Notes under the pieces: generated by a model
The model's input: only the letters and a program-made list of their open reading frames with translations
Database searches by the model: none
Told to the model about the DNA's origin: nothing
Translations under genes and position numbers: made by a program
Assembly (NCBI RefSeq): GCF_030272615.1
Contig: NC_081407.1
Location: 372,890,998-372,954,997, forward strand
DNA from: Cryptomeria japonica
Lineage: Eukaryota; Streptophyta; Pinopsida; Cupressales; Cupressaceae
Length of the DNA: 64,000 bases
Reading direction: 5' to 3'
In this document: one piece after another, positions 49,042 through 60,329 of the stretch
Numbering within the stretch: the stretch's first letter is position 1
How the letters are laid out: each line of letters opens with the position of its first letter

Positions 49042-49110
<69 letters not shown>

Positions 49111-49719
49111 CTTGTTTCTCCCTCCATGTCTCTATCTCTATCTCTCTATCTTTCCATCTCTCTCTATATCTCTCTCTATAAACCTTTCTCTGTTACTCAT
49201 CTCTGTCACCTTATTTCTCTTTCTTTCCCCCTCCATCTCTATCTAGAAGCCATATATGTCTATCCCCCTCACCATCAATATATCATTATCTCCACTTCTC
49301 TCTATCTTTTTCACTCCATCTCTCTTGTATGATATGTCTATCTCTCTATTTCTCTCTATCTGCTTTCTCCTCTCTCTATCTCTCTCCCTATCCCTCTTTG
49401 TCTATATATATTTTCCTTTTCTATATCACCCCCTCTTCCTCTCTCTCTCTATTTATCTCTCTCTCATCTTTCTATCTAATTCTATCCATAAATTTTCTAT
49501 ACATCTATCTCCCTCCCTAATCCTCTCCATCTCTCTATATTTCTCTCTATCTATATCTCTCCCTCTCCCCATCTACTTCTCCCTATCTCTCCCTCCCTCA
49601 TTCGGGCTCATTATCCCCCTATCTATATCTCTATTAATACCTATCTCTCCCTTTCTCTTCTTGTATATCTCCATCTCACTCTCCTCTTGCAATATATGTT
49701 TGTCTCTTCCTCTATCTTC

Positions 49720-49786
<67 letters not shown>

Positions 49787-50290
49787 TCTATTTGTCTATA
49801 TCTAGTTCTCTCTATTTCTCTATCTTTTTATCTCTCTCCTTCTCTACCTCCTTCTATCTCTCCCTCTTTCCCTATCCCTCCTTTTCTACCTCTAGATTCA
49901 TCTCTTTTCCACTCTATATCTATCTCTCCATATTTCTTCTTTCATATATCCATCTATCTCTATTTGTTTATCTGTCTATCTCTCTCTACCACTATATCTC
50001 TCCCTCTCTCTATATATCACTTCCTATTGTTATCTTTTAATTTCTCCCTCTCTCTCTTTCTATTTATTTTTCAAGCTTCCACATCCATCTAATCATATCT
50101 CCTCTCTCTCTTTACCTCTCCATATCTCTCTCCTTTCCTCCATCTTGTTCTCCTCTTTCTCCATCTGCATCCATCTCCATCTATATCTTCTTATATATCT
50201 TTATCTCTTTACCCCTTTCTCTCTCTTGCTCCCCCTCCACTCTCTCTCTCTCTTTCTACCTCTACCTATCTCCCCCTCTCACCCGATTGC
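48166..50290. repeat. Pyrimidine satellite-like tract, right block
   Basis: The same CTCTCTAT-type sequence as 45804-46570, with short ordinary interruptions near 48655-48720. It includes a pure (CT)n to (CA)n compound microsatellite at 49045-49109 and a (CT)n run of about 30 repeats at 49723-49782. Plus-strand frames of 100-280 codons (Ser/Leu-rich) and minus-strand Glu/Arg runs are artefacts of the repeat. Confidence 0.95.
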
Positions 50291-53183
50291 AAATATAACA
50301 TGAGCTTGTTGGTATTGGCTGTTGATTATCTTCCTAATTCAAAGGTTTTGTTTCAGTTGTTATTGGATCCTTGTAAGAAGATGCAAAGTGGATTTGAAGC
50401 TATCACTTCTCCATTTAGACCTTTGTTGCATAGACAACATCATTTTCTAAATGGCCTACCAATTGATCTCATGCACTAATGAATTTATGCAAAAAATTGA
50501 CCAAATTTATCCTAATTGACCTTCTACACCTTTTTGGCATACCCATTGCACACCAAGGTGCAATTGCTAGTTGATATAAATAATCAATAAAAAGAATTCG
50601 AAGTATTAGCTTTTAGTTAAAAGAAGAAAAAAGACTGAGCAACTTTTGGGATGGCATTGCTGCTTATCCACGGCTAGTCTTAAACCACACACTAAACAAC
50701 ATATTAAGCCTAAAGAATGTCATTCAACTGTGAATGTGTAACACTTTTAACTCTAAAAGTGTTAGCTTCTTGTGTGTGATTTAAGTCGTTCCCTTATCCA
50801 CCTAGCCTAACACTTTACCATACATGTGATATGGCTTTTTTCTCACACATGGTATTCATCCTAGTGAAGAAAAATGCATGCCAGGACGCGTGGATGGCCT
50901 TGGTGTTCTTCGTTTTGGACCTGCGTTAGGAAGGAAAGAGGGAAGTTGGAGAGGACGAGCTGGAATGGCAGAGAATAAAAAAAGGAAAAAAAAGAGGGAG
51001 AAAGGAGGCTCACTGGTAGTGTCAGGAAGGAGGCGAAAAGTGAAGGAGGCCCCCACAGCTATAGAGTTTAAGGGAGAGCTGGAGGAAAATTGATTGTGCG
51101 CTGGCCATATCTTCACGTACTTTCATGCCTAGCTTGTCTTTTTCGCTTTAACTCAGTTTCCAAGTATGAGATTCTTATAAGAGTGCAAGTTATGTGTGTA
51201 GGTACGTTGTTCGGTACAGAGATTTATGATTAGGAAGTCATCAATTTAACATATGAAAACATTTTGATCATTACTGTTTAAAAATACATCCAGTAACTAA
51301 TAATTTATAGTAGTAGCAAATTAGTAACTTAGTCTTTCTGCTGTGACTTTGAAATAGGATAATGTAAAGAATATAGAAAATAAAATAGACATGTTTTTAT
51401 TGGGAAAAAAATACACACAATAGAATTCAGAAAATTTTATATGAATATAACATGGATTGTGGAAATCTTATAGCTTTAAAATAAATATAATTTAAAAAAA
51501 TACACGCACTCCTTGTAACATTATTTATTTATTTATTTTTAATGCATCTTTACTAATCTGAAAACTAATTAGCTAAGTACAATTGTAATGATAAATTTCT
51601 GAAATTTATGAATTTACTTTAGTGCCATAAACCTTATGGATTCTTGCCTGAATTGTTGATCTAGAAACCATTAATGTTCCCTAATGAGCCATTGTTATTT
51701 CAAAAATAATTTATATTAATATATATTTTGATCTATGCAATATAATTTTTGGGACTTATTGTTGTTCAAGTTGATGACAAATCAGTTCAGCAATATTATT
51801 TGCTTGCATACACTTGGCCACTGATAAATTTGGTTTTGAACCATAGCACTGCAAGGCATCAATCTCGATATTTTAATCTATTAACTTCTTCTACGTTAAT
51901 CTGAAATGTAGTTCTGCTTGACTGCAAATGATGTTTAACTTACATCCTGCAAAAAGCAATCATAGGCTGCTGGATAGGATTGCTCCAATCTAGGCAAACC
52001 GTAGCGAATAGACGGTGGAGATTGATTCAAAGACTCTCATGTCTGATATGACAGTCTGTTCCCTTTTCTCTCCACGAAAATCATGTGTGTGAGCAGTGCC
52101 TCCTCATCTCTGAAACAAACAGGGCTCATGCTTATCCACATTGGCTTTCTTCCCACGTCACATAATGTAATCTCTTTATATATTTATTAGCCGATAGATT
52201 TTAAGTATGAGCTTTTGACAAAGGAAATCAAATTATCAAATTAAGCATGAATTGTTCTTCCGTGGAGAACTGCTGGCCAGGAGCGGCAAAAGATCTTTTC
52301 GCGTCGTTCTTTACACTAATATTTACTATGCCCGTTTCTTCTCACTTTACCCTTCTGTGTTGTTCTTGCAGCTAGGGTTTGAGACTGGCCGATTCCAAAC
52401 ATTTCAAATGCGAGTTTCAATTTTATTTTATTTTGGTTGTTTGACACGAGTTTCACGTTTGGCCTTCTGGTGAGGATTCAAGTCTCACTATAAGTTTCAA
52501 ATTTATTTTGATTTAATTTAGTTGTCTGTTTTACGACCTTGCTTATCCCCTGCCATTTTATGAACATTGATATGGTGCTTTTTCCAAAAGAAATATATGC
52601 ACTGTATTTCAATCTGTTCTAATCTGAATGTGACATTGCTGAATTGTTAAAGTCTCCAAATGGAGTTTGCTTTTAGCATTTGTTTGACTTTCAGAAGTAC
52701 GTAAATAGTAAATATTAATTCCTGTGAAATTTATATATGGATTGCATACCTTCATTTTTATGCGTTTTAGGGTGTGGAATCTGTCTTTATTAGCCGATAG
52801 GCTATTTTTACCTGGGCATAGCCCACCGGAAGTGTCTCACGCTCCCCGTGAAATATCTCCTGCGTCCGGGCAAATAAAAAGTTTCCTACGTTCCGGCCAA
52901 AATTTTTGGGTATTCTTTATTTATTTCAAGGGATGCTATTACTGCAATCTTTTTCTTTAAATTATTTTTATTTGATCCTTTGACAACCATTGTTTAGGGT
53001 TGGCCTAATGAGGGTTTGACAACAAATTGTTTTTAGGCAATTTTATAGAGTCTGAAATTGCCACGCACATGTATACGTGGTGAAACAAAGAGATTCTAGG
53101 TTAGTCTTAGTATTAACGCGGCGTTTACACTGGAGAATACATGGTAAAACGAAGATATGCTGCTAGCTGTGCTTTCACCTGTG
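50291..53183. other. No confirmed gene
   Basis: A locally GC- and purine-rich patch at 50878-51093 has a 71-codon plus-strand frame with a Lys/Arg-rich stretch (NKKRKKKREKGG); nothing supports expression. Near 52150-52180, CCCACGTCAC followed by CTTTATATATTTATT looks like a G-box-like element and TATA box, but no recognisable coding sequence follows. Confidence 0.35.
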
Positions 53184-53192
53184 GAGATATTA

Positions 53193-53313
53193 GGGATGGC
53201 TTAACCAGCACACACTAAGCTTTGACTGCTTAGGTGGTTGGTGTGGGCCCATACCTTCTCCCAAATCCGTTCCGTCTAGTCCCGTTTAGCACCGTTAATG
53301 TTTGAATTCAAAC
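53193..53313 (+). repeat. Left terminal inverted repeat of the Mutator-like element
   Basis: Matches the reverse complement of 57093-57213 with about 75% identity; the strongest block is CAGCACACACTAAGC. Similarity fades at ATTCAAA. Confidence 0.82.
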
Positions 53314-53408
53314 TTTATTCCTGCCTAATGTTTCCCATTTATGTCGCCGCTGTCATGAAATGGTGAAGGATTTTTACAGCCCGGCACAACATGGCCCGAT
53401 AATTATCA

Positions 53409-53905
53409 AATATCATAGTTGGAAACGCTATGGTAGAGATTCAATCAAAATGTGGAAGCATAGACAAGGTACGTGAACGGTTTTACCAAATGCCTTGAAG
53501 AAATATGGTCTCACGGAATGCTGTGATTGCAGGGTATGGAGAAGATCCATTTCTTGAGAAGGATTTAGACGATTTCAACCAAATGAGATGGGCAGGTGTA
53601 AAGCTAGACATCGCAACCTTTGCCAGCTTCCTCTCAGCCTTTGCAAAAATGGAAGCTTTGGAACAGGGGATGGGCATCCATCACAAGAATTTATTCAGAT
53701 CTTGTAGCTGCAACTGTCTTGACTGCCCATTTAAATATCCATGCAAAATGTTTAAGCATAGACAAGGGACATGAACTGATTGACAGAAGGCCATGATTGC
53801 AGGATATGCAAAATCTAAAAGCATAGGAAAGCACCTGAACTGTTTGACAAAATGTCTCAGAGAAATATCTTCTCATGGAATGCCCTGAATGGGATACTAA
53901 CAAAA
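53409..53905 (+). pseudogene. PPR-gene fragment inside the Mutator-like element
   Basis: One frame reads VGNAMVEIQSKCGSIDKVRE, then an in-frame stop after YQMP, then NMVSRNAVIAGYGEDPFLEK, DLDDFNQMRWAGVKLDIATF and ASFLSAFAKMEALEQGMGIH. These align with the repeats of plant PLS-class PPR proteins (VGNALVDMYAKCGSIDxARx; VSWNAMIAGYxQ; GVKPDxxTFxSxLxACAxMxALEQG). A second, more decayed repeat set follows (KTxMFKHRQGT, MIAGYAKSKSIGK) to about 53905. PPR proteins bind single-stranded organellar transcripts. No N-terminal targeting region or C-terminal E/DYW domain is present, so it is a fragment, perhaps captured by the surrounding element. Confidence 0.82.
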
Positions 53906-56900
53906 GATTTCATTTATATCCACCAAGTTCTATAAAAGATTGCATTGGACAAGCCATGGGCAGATAGTTTTTGAGCTTATCAATAGCTTTACAATACTTT
54001 GGAATTTTGAAAGATACCTTGAAACAACATTTTATTATCCACATTTCTAAATGAAACCATGGATACCCACTTGCTCCATTTCTTATTGTGCAAAACAAAC
54101 ACTCTCCCATGTTCTTCCATCATAACCTACCTAATAGTTCTGAAAGACAATTTTGTTCATTTGTACAAATAACAATGCAAGTTCTCTTTCTTACAATAAG
54201 AATTGTTTCTTACCAGTCAACTCAGTTATAGGTAACCTAAATTACTATTTTGTAACAATCAAGCAACATTATAGTTCAAATTTTGCTCAGAAACTAAATT
54301 GAACCTTTCCTTGTGGGGTTTCCACAACCTCAATTTAATTTTCTTACAAATCCTCCATTAAAAATCTTGGAGAATGAGATGATAACAAAAAAACAAATTA
54401 ATTAAATTACAAGGCTTCCAAAAGCAACAATTTAAATGCATCTTGAGTAAACAAAAATATTCCACCCATGCTTCTCATGCCACTACTACTTATACTTTTA
54501 AATCTTCAATATATTAGTGAAGCAGTTTTATCAACTTAAGAAGAAAATTGATGCTATCTCTCCAACTTTGACTCGATTACATTAAATAGATGTCTCTTAT
54601 GAAGAAAAGGATTGAAATTATTAACTATAGTCAATGGGCCCTTGAACTTTTGGCCAAGTCGAATGGTTCTTAATGAATCCATCAAGGATCAAGTCTTGCT
54701 AAGTGCATGGCTCCAACATCTTGAAATAGGATGAGGTCGAGATCCTGCCTCGGGTGAAATTGGATACCCCTTATTCCTTGGCTCTTATGATAACTCTTGT
54801 TCTCTACCAATAAAAAAAGAGGAAGACAATTTCATTCTTCAATATATATGAAACAAGAGAACTTTTCATCTTTATTATCCAAAGAACATTAAGAAAGCAA
54901 CTTTTAACAATCTCAATGCTAATTGATTTGATGGACTATTTTATGGATCAAATAGTTTTTTAGGATATTTATAATCTCATCATTTCCTTTAACATTTGTG
55001 TTGTGTTGATTTTTGATTGCTTAGGCTTGCCTAATTCTTTTTTGTATCATTTCATTAAAAAACTTGTGAGATATTCTATCTATTATTTTTTCTATAATGA
55101 ATTTTTGATTTGTAATGCATACAAAAGATTGGTTTAACCTAACTTCCTATAACTAATTATAGCTAGCTATATTAAATTATACATTTGATTAGCATTTGGA
55201 CAAATATCTCCTTATACATACCCTTGCATAAATCCTTGAATCTCCCTACACAATTAATTCATCTAAGATTTCAATTTTTTAAAGTGAAATGTTAATCTAC
55301 TCCAAGATTGTGTATTACAACTATTCTTGAAGAAGACTATAAATTCTAAATATATTGAAATTTATTGGATTTTAAGATCTAATAAATCAAAACAATTGAC
55401 AATTTTTCAAGAAGGGGCTTACATCATTTGACATCCTTGGTCAACCATTAAGGGCATTATCCATTTCCATTTTATTAGAGAATTCTACTAGAAAGAATCC
55501 TCTTGAGAGGAATTTCAGTGTATAGGATTCTCCTATTTGATTTCAATTTTCATTTTCCTTTTCGGGGATAGGAGCCAATAAAATTTATAATTTGAGCAAA
55601 CTAAATGAAAGATGAATTTCATTCTCTAGTCAAGAGCAAACCAAATGAAAGATGAATTTCATTCTCTAGGCACAAATTATTAGATGAGGATCTTGATTGA
55701 TGGAATAGAATTATTGTTAATTTTCCCTAGCCTCACTTACTCCTCTTAACGTTGATTTCCTTTCTTGAAAGGTGAAAGCTTCATTAGTCTATTTTAAGAA
55801 TTAATTTCATGGACATTATTAAAAAAATATTTTGTTGAGATATTGATTGATTATTAAAAAAATGGCATTCTTTTCTTTCCTTTTTTCCACTCGTGATATT
55901 CATGTATTCTTTTTGTATAAGTGCACTTCTTCCTTTGGAGCTGTTCAAATTAGAAAGATTCTTCTTGCCTTTTTGTGCACATTTTCTTGGAATTTTTCCT
56001 AATCATTTCTAGTTTATTTCTCAATTAAAATTTTCATCAAATTCATGGTGATTGTGCTAATGATTTACCAAACCCTCAAAATTGGTTCATAATTTGTTTC
56101 TCCAATTCACTCACTTGCCGTTTCTCACTATTTCTTATGGAATATTTAAATTATTTGCATAGTTAAAGGGATATCTTAAGAACTCATTACATATTAACAT
56201 GTTATAGTCACTATAGTTGATCACTACTATTATTTATAAGTTTATAGAGACATTTTTCATCAACTTAGAGACAATCTATAATTGGTTATAGAGCTTACTA
56301 GGAATATTTTCATAATAAATATGCCCTCAATCATAAACCCAATTAAATCAAAGTTGCACACATTATGTTTCTATCATCCTTAAATTTATGCTTCATTAAA
56401 CTAGTTTATTAAATAGTTCAATATAGTGCATAATTAAGGATGATTAGGCTTTGTAAATATAATTAAAATAAATTCGCATGCCTTAGGGATTTATTATCTT
56501 TAATTTGACATGTGATGTGACCAATAAAATTATTTGTTTAACCAAGTGTTCAATTGCAACAAACCCTTTATATGAGTAAGGGAATTTGTTATGTTTTATG
56601 AATTAGTATGTTAAAAATGTATAATATCTTAATTGTTAGCATTTAAGGAACTAGAGTTAGATCAACTAAAATGTGATTTAAAATTAAGGACATTCAATTA
56701 GGTGAAATCCAAATACCGTGACACATCATGATAAAGGAAATGAATAGCACTAGCCTTTGGTCTAGCTTTTAAACTTGAAGCACATAAAAGTGACATAAAT
56801 TTTTAATGCATTTTATGTTTTTATTTAAATTTTAAATAAAAAATATTAAATTATATTTCAAAAATTTTAGATAAAAAGTAATAGACCATCAATACTAAAT

Positions 56901-57092
56901 ATATTATTTAAAGTTCAATGCCTTGTCTGTGCTTCCACAGTTTGCATACGTTTGCCATAGCATTTCCAACCGTGCCAGCTCACCACAGAGCTCCCATTTC
57001 GGTACAAGCTGGAAGAATGGTAGGAAATAAAAATTGCCCAGAGGCTGTCAGCAAACACGTACTGAATTCACTATACTTACTGCGCGGGAGAA
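53906..57092. other. Interior of the Mutator-like element, no gene recognised
   Basis: AT-rich. A 35-bp near-direct repeat (AATGAAAGATGAATTTCATT, itself palindromic around GAATTTC) occurs at about 55603 and 55641. No MULE transposase motifs were seen in any frame. Confidence 0.5.
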
Positions 57093-57213
57093 ATTTTAGA
57101 ATTTGAATGCTAACAGAAACGGGACAAACGGCAACGGATAGTGGCAAAGGGAATGGGCCCACACCAGCCACACTGAGCGGTCAACGCTTAGTGTGTGCTG
57201 TTTAAGGGTGGCC
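57093..57213 (-). repeat. Right terminal inverted repeat of the Mutator-like element
   Basis: Inverse of 53193-53313. The outer flank GAGATATTA repeats the flank of the left arm. Confidence 0.82.
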
Positions 57214-57222
57214 GAGATATTA

Positions 57223-60200
57223 GGGTTTACGATTATTTAAAACATCTGCATGGTGAGGCGATTGAGTCAAATCTTTGTTTTGAGGAATTTTTGTTTAGGT
57301 TCCGAGACACAATTTTTTTCGAGGTTGTCACGGTGAAAATTTTATTGAAAAGAAATTTTTACACACCAAGCACAAGGCAGAGCTGGAGTTCCCTCTTATT
57401 CTTCAATTCCATTTGGAAGTTCGATGCAGCCAAGCCCGCCTTCTGCTTTAGTGCAGGGGTTCATACAGTCAGTGCTTCAATCCATGACCAGAAATTGAAG
57501 CAAAACATTTCAGAAAACACCAGTGTACAAAAATAGATAGCTTTTCCCAATTCAAAGACACAGAAGAGTTGAGGCACAAAAACATATTTAGATTGTTGGG
57601 TTGGAATCGCCCAAGGGCATTGCTATCTGCATCTGTTTCAAAGAGGAACTTCCAGTTTGTGGGCCAAACCTGAAATAAACAGGGAAAGATGGTTGAAGAG
57701 AGAACCAAACAAACGAACCAAGCAAATGCAATTGGCAAGTATAAAGTCAAATATTCTGCAACCATTGCAGTATCCTCCTCCATCTATTCCAAAGAAATCG
57801 GTGCCTCTCCTCCATACAATTCTTAGGCTTGAAGCCAAACGCCATTGTAAAGATGTATGCAAAATTTGTAAATATATTCAAGGTTGTTGAATGCATGGAT
57901 TACAAGAGTGGAAGAACAAACAAGGCACGTGGACTACCCTGCACAATGCCAGAATAACTGTGAAATTTGGATTTTTATTGCCAAGGTAGCTACTTTTAAG
58001 CCTCGATAAGGAATCTCTAAATTTGGGAGAATCCGTTAATGTCGCGTTGGTAATACTTAGCCTGTATTCGCATATGATCTGCAGGCACCAAGAAAACACG
58101 TCCACACAACCACGACATTTCTAACTTGTATATTAATAATAATGTTTAGGGTGTCCTCAAGATAGCCAGCACAGCCTATATTCACCTAATAATCTTGATT
58201 TTTAGGGTTTGATAGTTTATATTTTGATTATTGTGGGTTCTAGCCTATATGGTGAGGAAGAATTTATTTGCTAGGCTTGAAAATTCGGATTTTAATGAAA
58301 AGATTGCTGCCCTCTAGCCTTGAATGTGTTGATGAATTTGTAGTTTGAGCAGTTTAGGATGTGAAATTTTAGATTTTGATCAATAGCGTGGATTTTGGTG
58401 AATCTACGAGAGAATTTACTGGTAAAGGTATTTAGGGTTCTGGAATGTTTGGCTGCTCGATTGCGTTCTCAAAGCCTGTATTTGGAGCTTGGAATTTTTT
58501 TTAGATTTTTCTTTGTATTTGAGTTTTCGAGATTTAGTTCTTTTTCAGGTTTAATCCTAAACAGATCTTCTAAGTACTGTTTCTTTAGGAGCAAATTTCG
58601 GTACTAATGCCAAGCATTTGCTGATTGGAGAAGATCAAAATAAAACATCAAGGTTGTTGTACCGGTGATTAGTTCTGTCTTTTCTTATCTGTTTTGTAAT
58701 TTTGCCACAAGAAAGAAACCTTTTTCCAGCATTTGAAGTAAATTGTCAGCTTCTGTGTAATCTTCAGTTGCACCGTCTATCAATGCTACTACTGGTTTCA
58801 GCAGACGGTAATTTTTTGAGTCATGGTGGAACAAGTTTTACCTCTATGGGGAATAGCAGCGAGCGAATGTGGCATTTATTGGCTCATAATGTATTGTGTG
58901 TGTATGCAAATGCAACTTATCTTAATGTCTATGCCACCGAGCACATTATCACTGCTGTGGCCAATTACAACTTTAAGGGTGGCTACTATTTCCATTGGTT
59001 CCAACCTCATTTCTTTTTCATTTACATACAAAAATCACAGACTGAATTTATATGTTCTGTGTAAATGTTAGGCCTTTGAAACTGTTAATAATAATGTCAA
59101 AGCAATAGTAAGAAGACGAGCGGCGTGATTGAGTGAGGCGCATGTGTTACAAAGCTACCAATGTCCATATACAATACTACCTCCTTTCCAATTTGCTGTA
59201 TACAATTTAATTCTTGCCATGTCATTTCGTCTTACTTTCATTTAAAAAGATCAAATATCACATCTTAGGTAGATACCGCCACAGCAACCCATAAGATATA
59301 TAATTATATTTTATAAACTTCTATGCTTATCAAAGCTAAACGCATATCCAGCATAACATATTTCAGCAGCCATAGAATTTTTATCATTATATTTGAGTTG
59401 TATTAAAGTCATGTATTCAACAATTTAGGTCACCACGTTCTGATTTCTTCATTGTTTTTATCTCTCTTCTAATAATTTAGTTGAACCTCGATATTGTTAA
59501 ACCAATGGTTGTAGACTAAAAGAGCCACACAAAAAGTACAGATTCAATTCCAGAAATTTGTAATTCTAATGGTTTTAGACTCTATCAGAATGGATTGTCC
59601 TATAGAAAAGAAAGGGAAAATGCATAAAGTGAAAACAAAATTCTTTACAATACTTTTCCTTGTTCAATTCAAGGTAAATCAAAAGAAGCACTTGGTCAAT
59701 TATAAATCGCATAAATTCCATCCAAGACTATTGAGAATGATAGGAAATTGGACAAGTAAACATGTTTTTTTCCTACTTTCCCTTATTTATCCAAACTATA
59801 TCTTGTTATTGGTTTAATCATTGCACCTCTTTTTATGCAAAACAAGCATTAATGAAAGATACCGAAAGAAAGCAAGCAACACAAACAATAAACAACAATT
59901 TTCACTGCAGCAGCTCCAGGTAAATCCACCATTGCAAGATGCAAGGTTCACTGCAAAAGAGTTTATTCCGAAATTGTATGTAAATTTCAATGTTTCTATA
60001 CAACTTTCTATATACATTCCAAAGAGTTTATATTCTCAAAAAAGAGTTTATATTCTCAAAATTGTATGTCAATGTATACAAAATTGTATATCAATGTTTT
60101 ATATACAGCTTCCAAATTTAAATCTCACAATTATAATTTACCACAAATTTATATGCTGGTGTTTGGCAAATTTCTATAGACATGCAACTGCTAGTAATTA

Positions 60201-60329
60201 AATCTTATTTTATATATCGTAGGATTATCATAACCTTTATATGACACTTAAAACTCATGGTAAAGCTTGAAGTCGAGAACTCCTGCCTTTACCCTTGACA
60301 TAGATTGCAGGATCACAGATTATTATTAA
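57223..60329. other. No confirmed gene; weak coding-like patches
   Basis: A minus-strand patch at 57860-57600 has an acceptor-like TTTATTTCAG followed by VWPTNWKFLFETDADSNALG, and plus-strand frames at 58702-59064 are open for 120 codons. I recognise no family in either. A direct repeat (AAAGAGTTTATATTCTCAAA) lies near 60022-60060. Confidence 0.3.

Larger units (their letters stand above)
53193..57213. mobile_element. Mutator-like element carrying a PPR fragment
   Basis: Two arms of about 110-120 bp in inverse orientation (53193-53313 and 57093-57213) begin GGGATGGCTTAACCAGCACA and GGCCACCCTTAAACAGCACA and share CAGCACACACTAAGC and GGTGTGGGCCCAT; identity is about 75% by eye. Immediately outside both lies the same 9-bp sequence GAGATATTA (53184-53192 and 57214-57222). 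Long inverted repeats plus a 9-bp duplication are diagnostic of Mutator-like elements. No transposase was recognised inside the 4,021 bp; a PPR-gene fragment lies near the left arm, which would make it a gene-carrying (Pack-MULE type) element. Confidence 0.82.

Noticed and set aside
45803-50092. Long Ser/Leu/Pro-rich open frames (up to 278 codons) in the CT tract
   Set aside because: Simple-sequence C/T repeats lack stop codons in several frames at once; the translation is repeat-encoded.
50878-51093. 71-codon basic frame in a GC-richer patch
   Set aside because: The opposite strand is open over the same span, the composition is purine-rich, and no family resemblance or splice context supports it.
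57195-57536. 113-codon plus-strand frame overlapping the right arm of the Mutator-like element
   Set aside because: It begins inside the terminal inverted repeat and shows no recognisable domain; no splice or promoter evidence.
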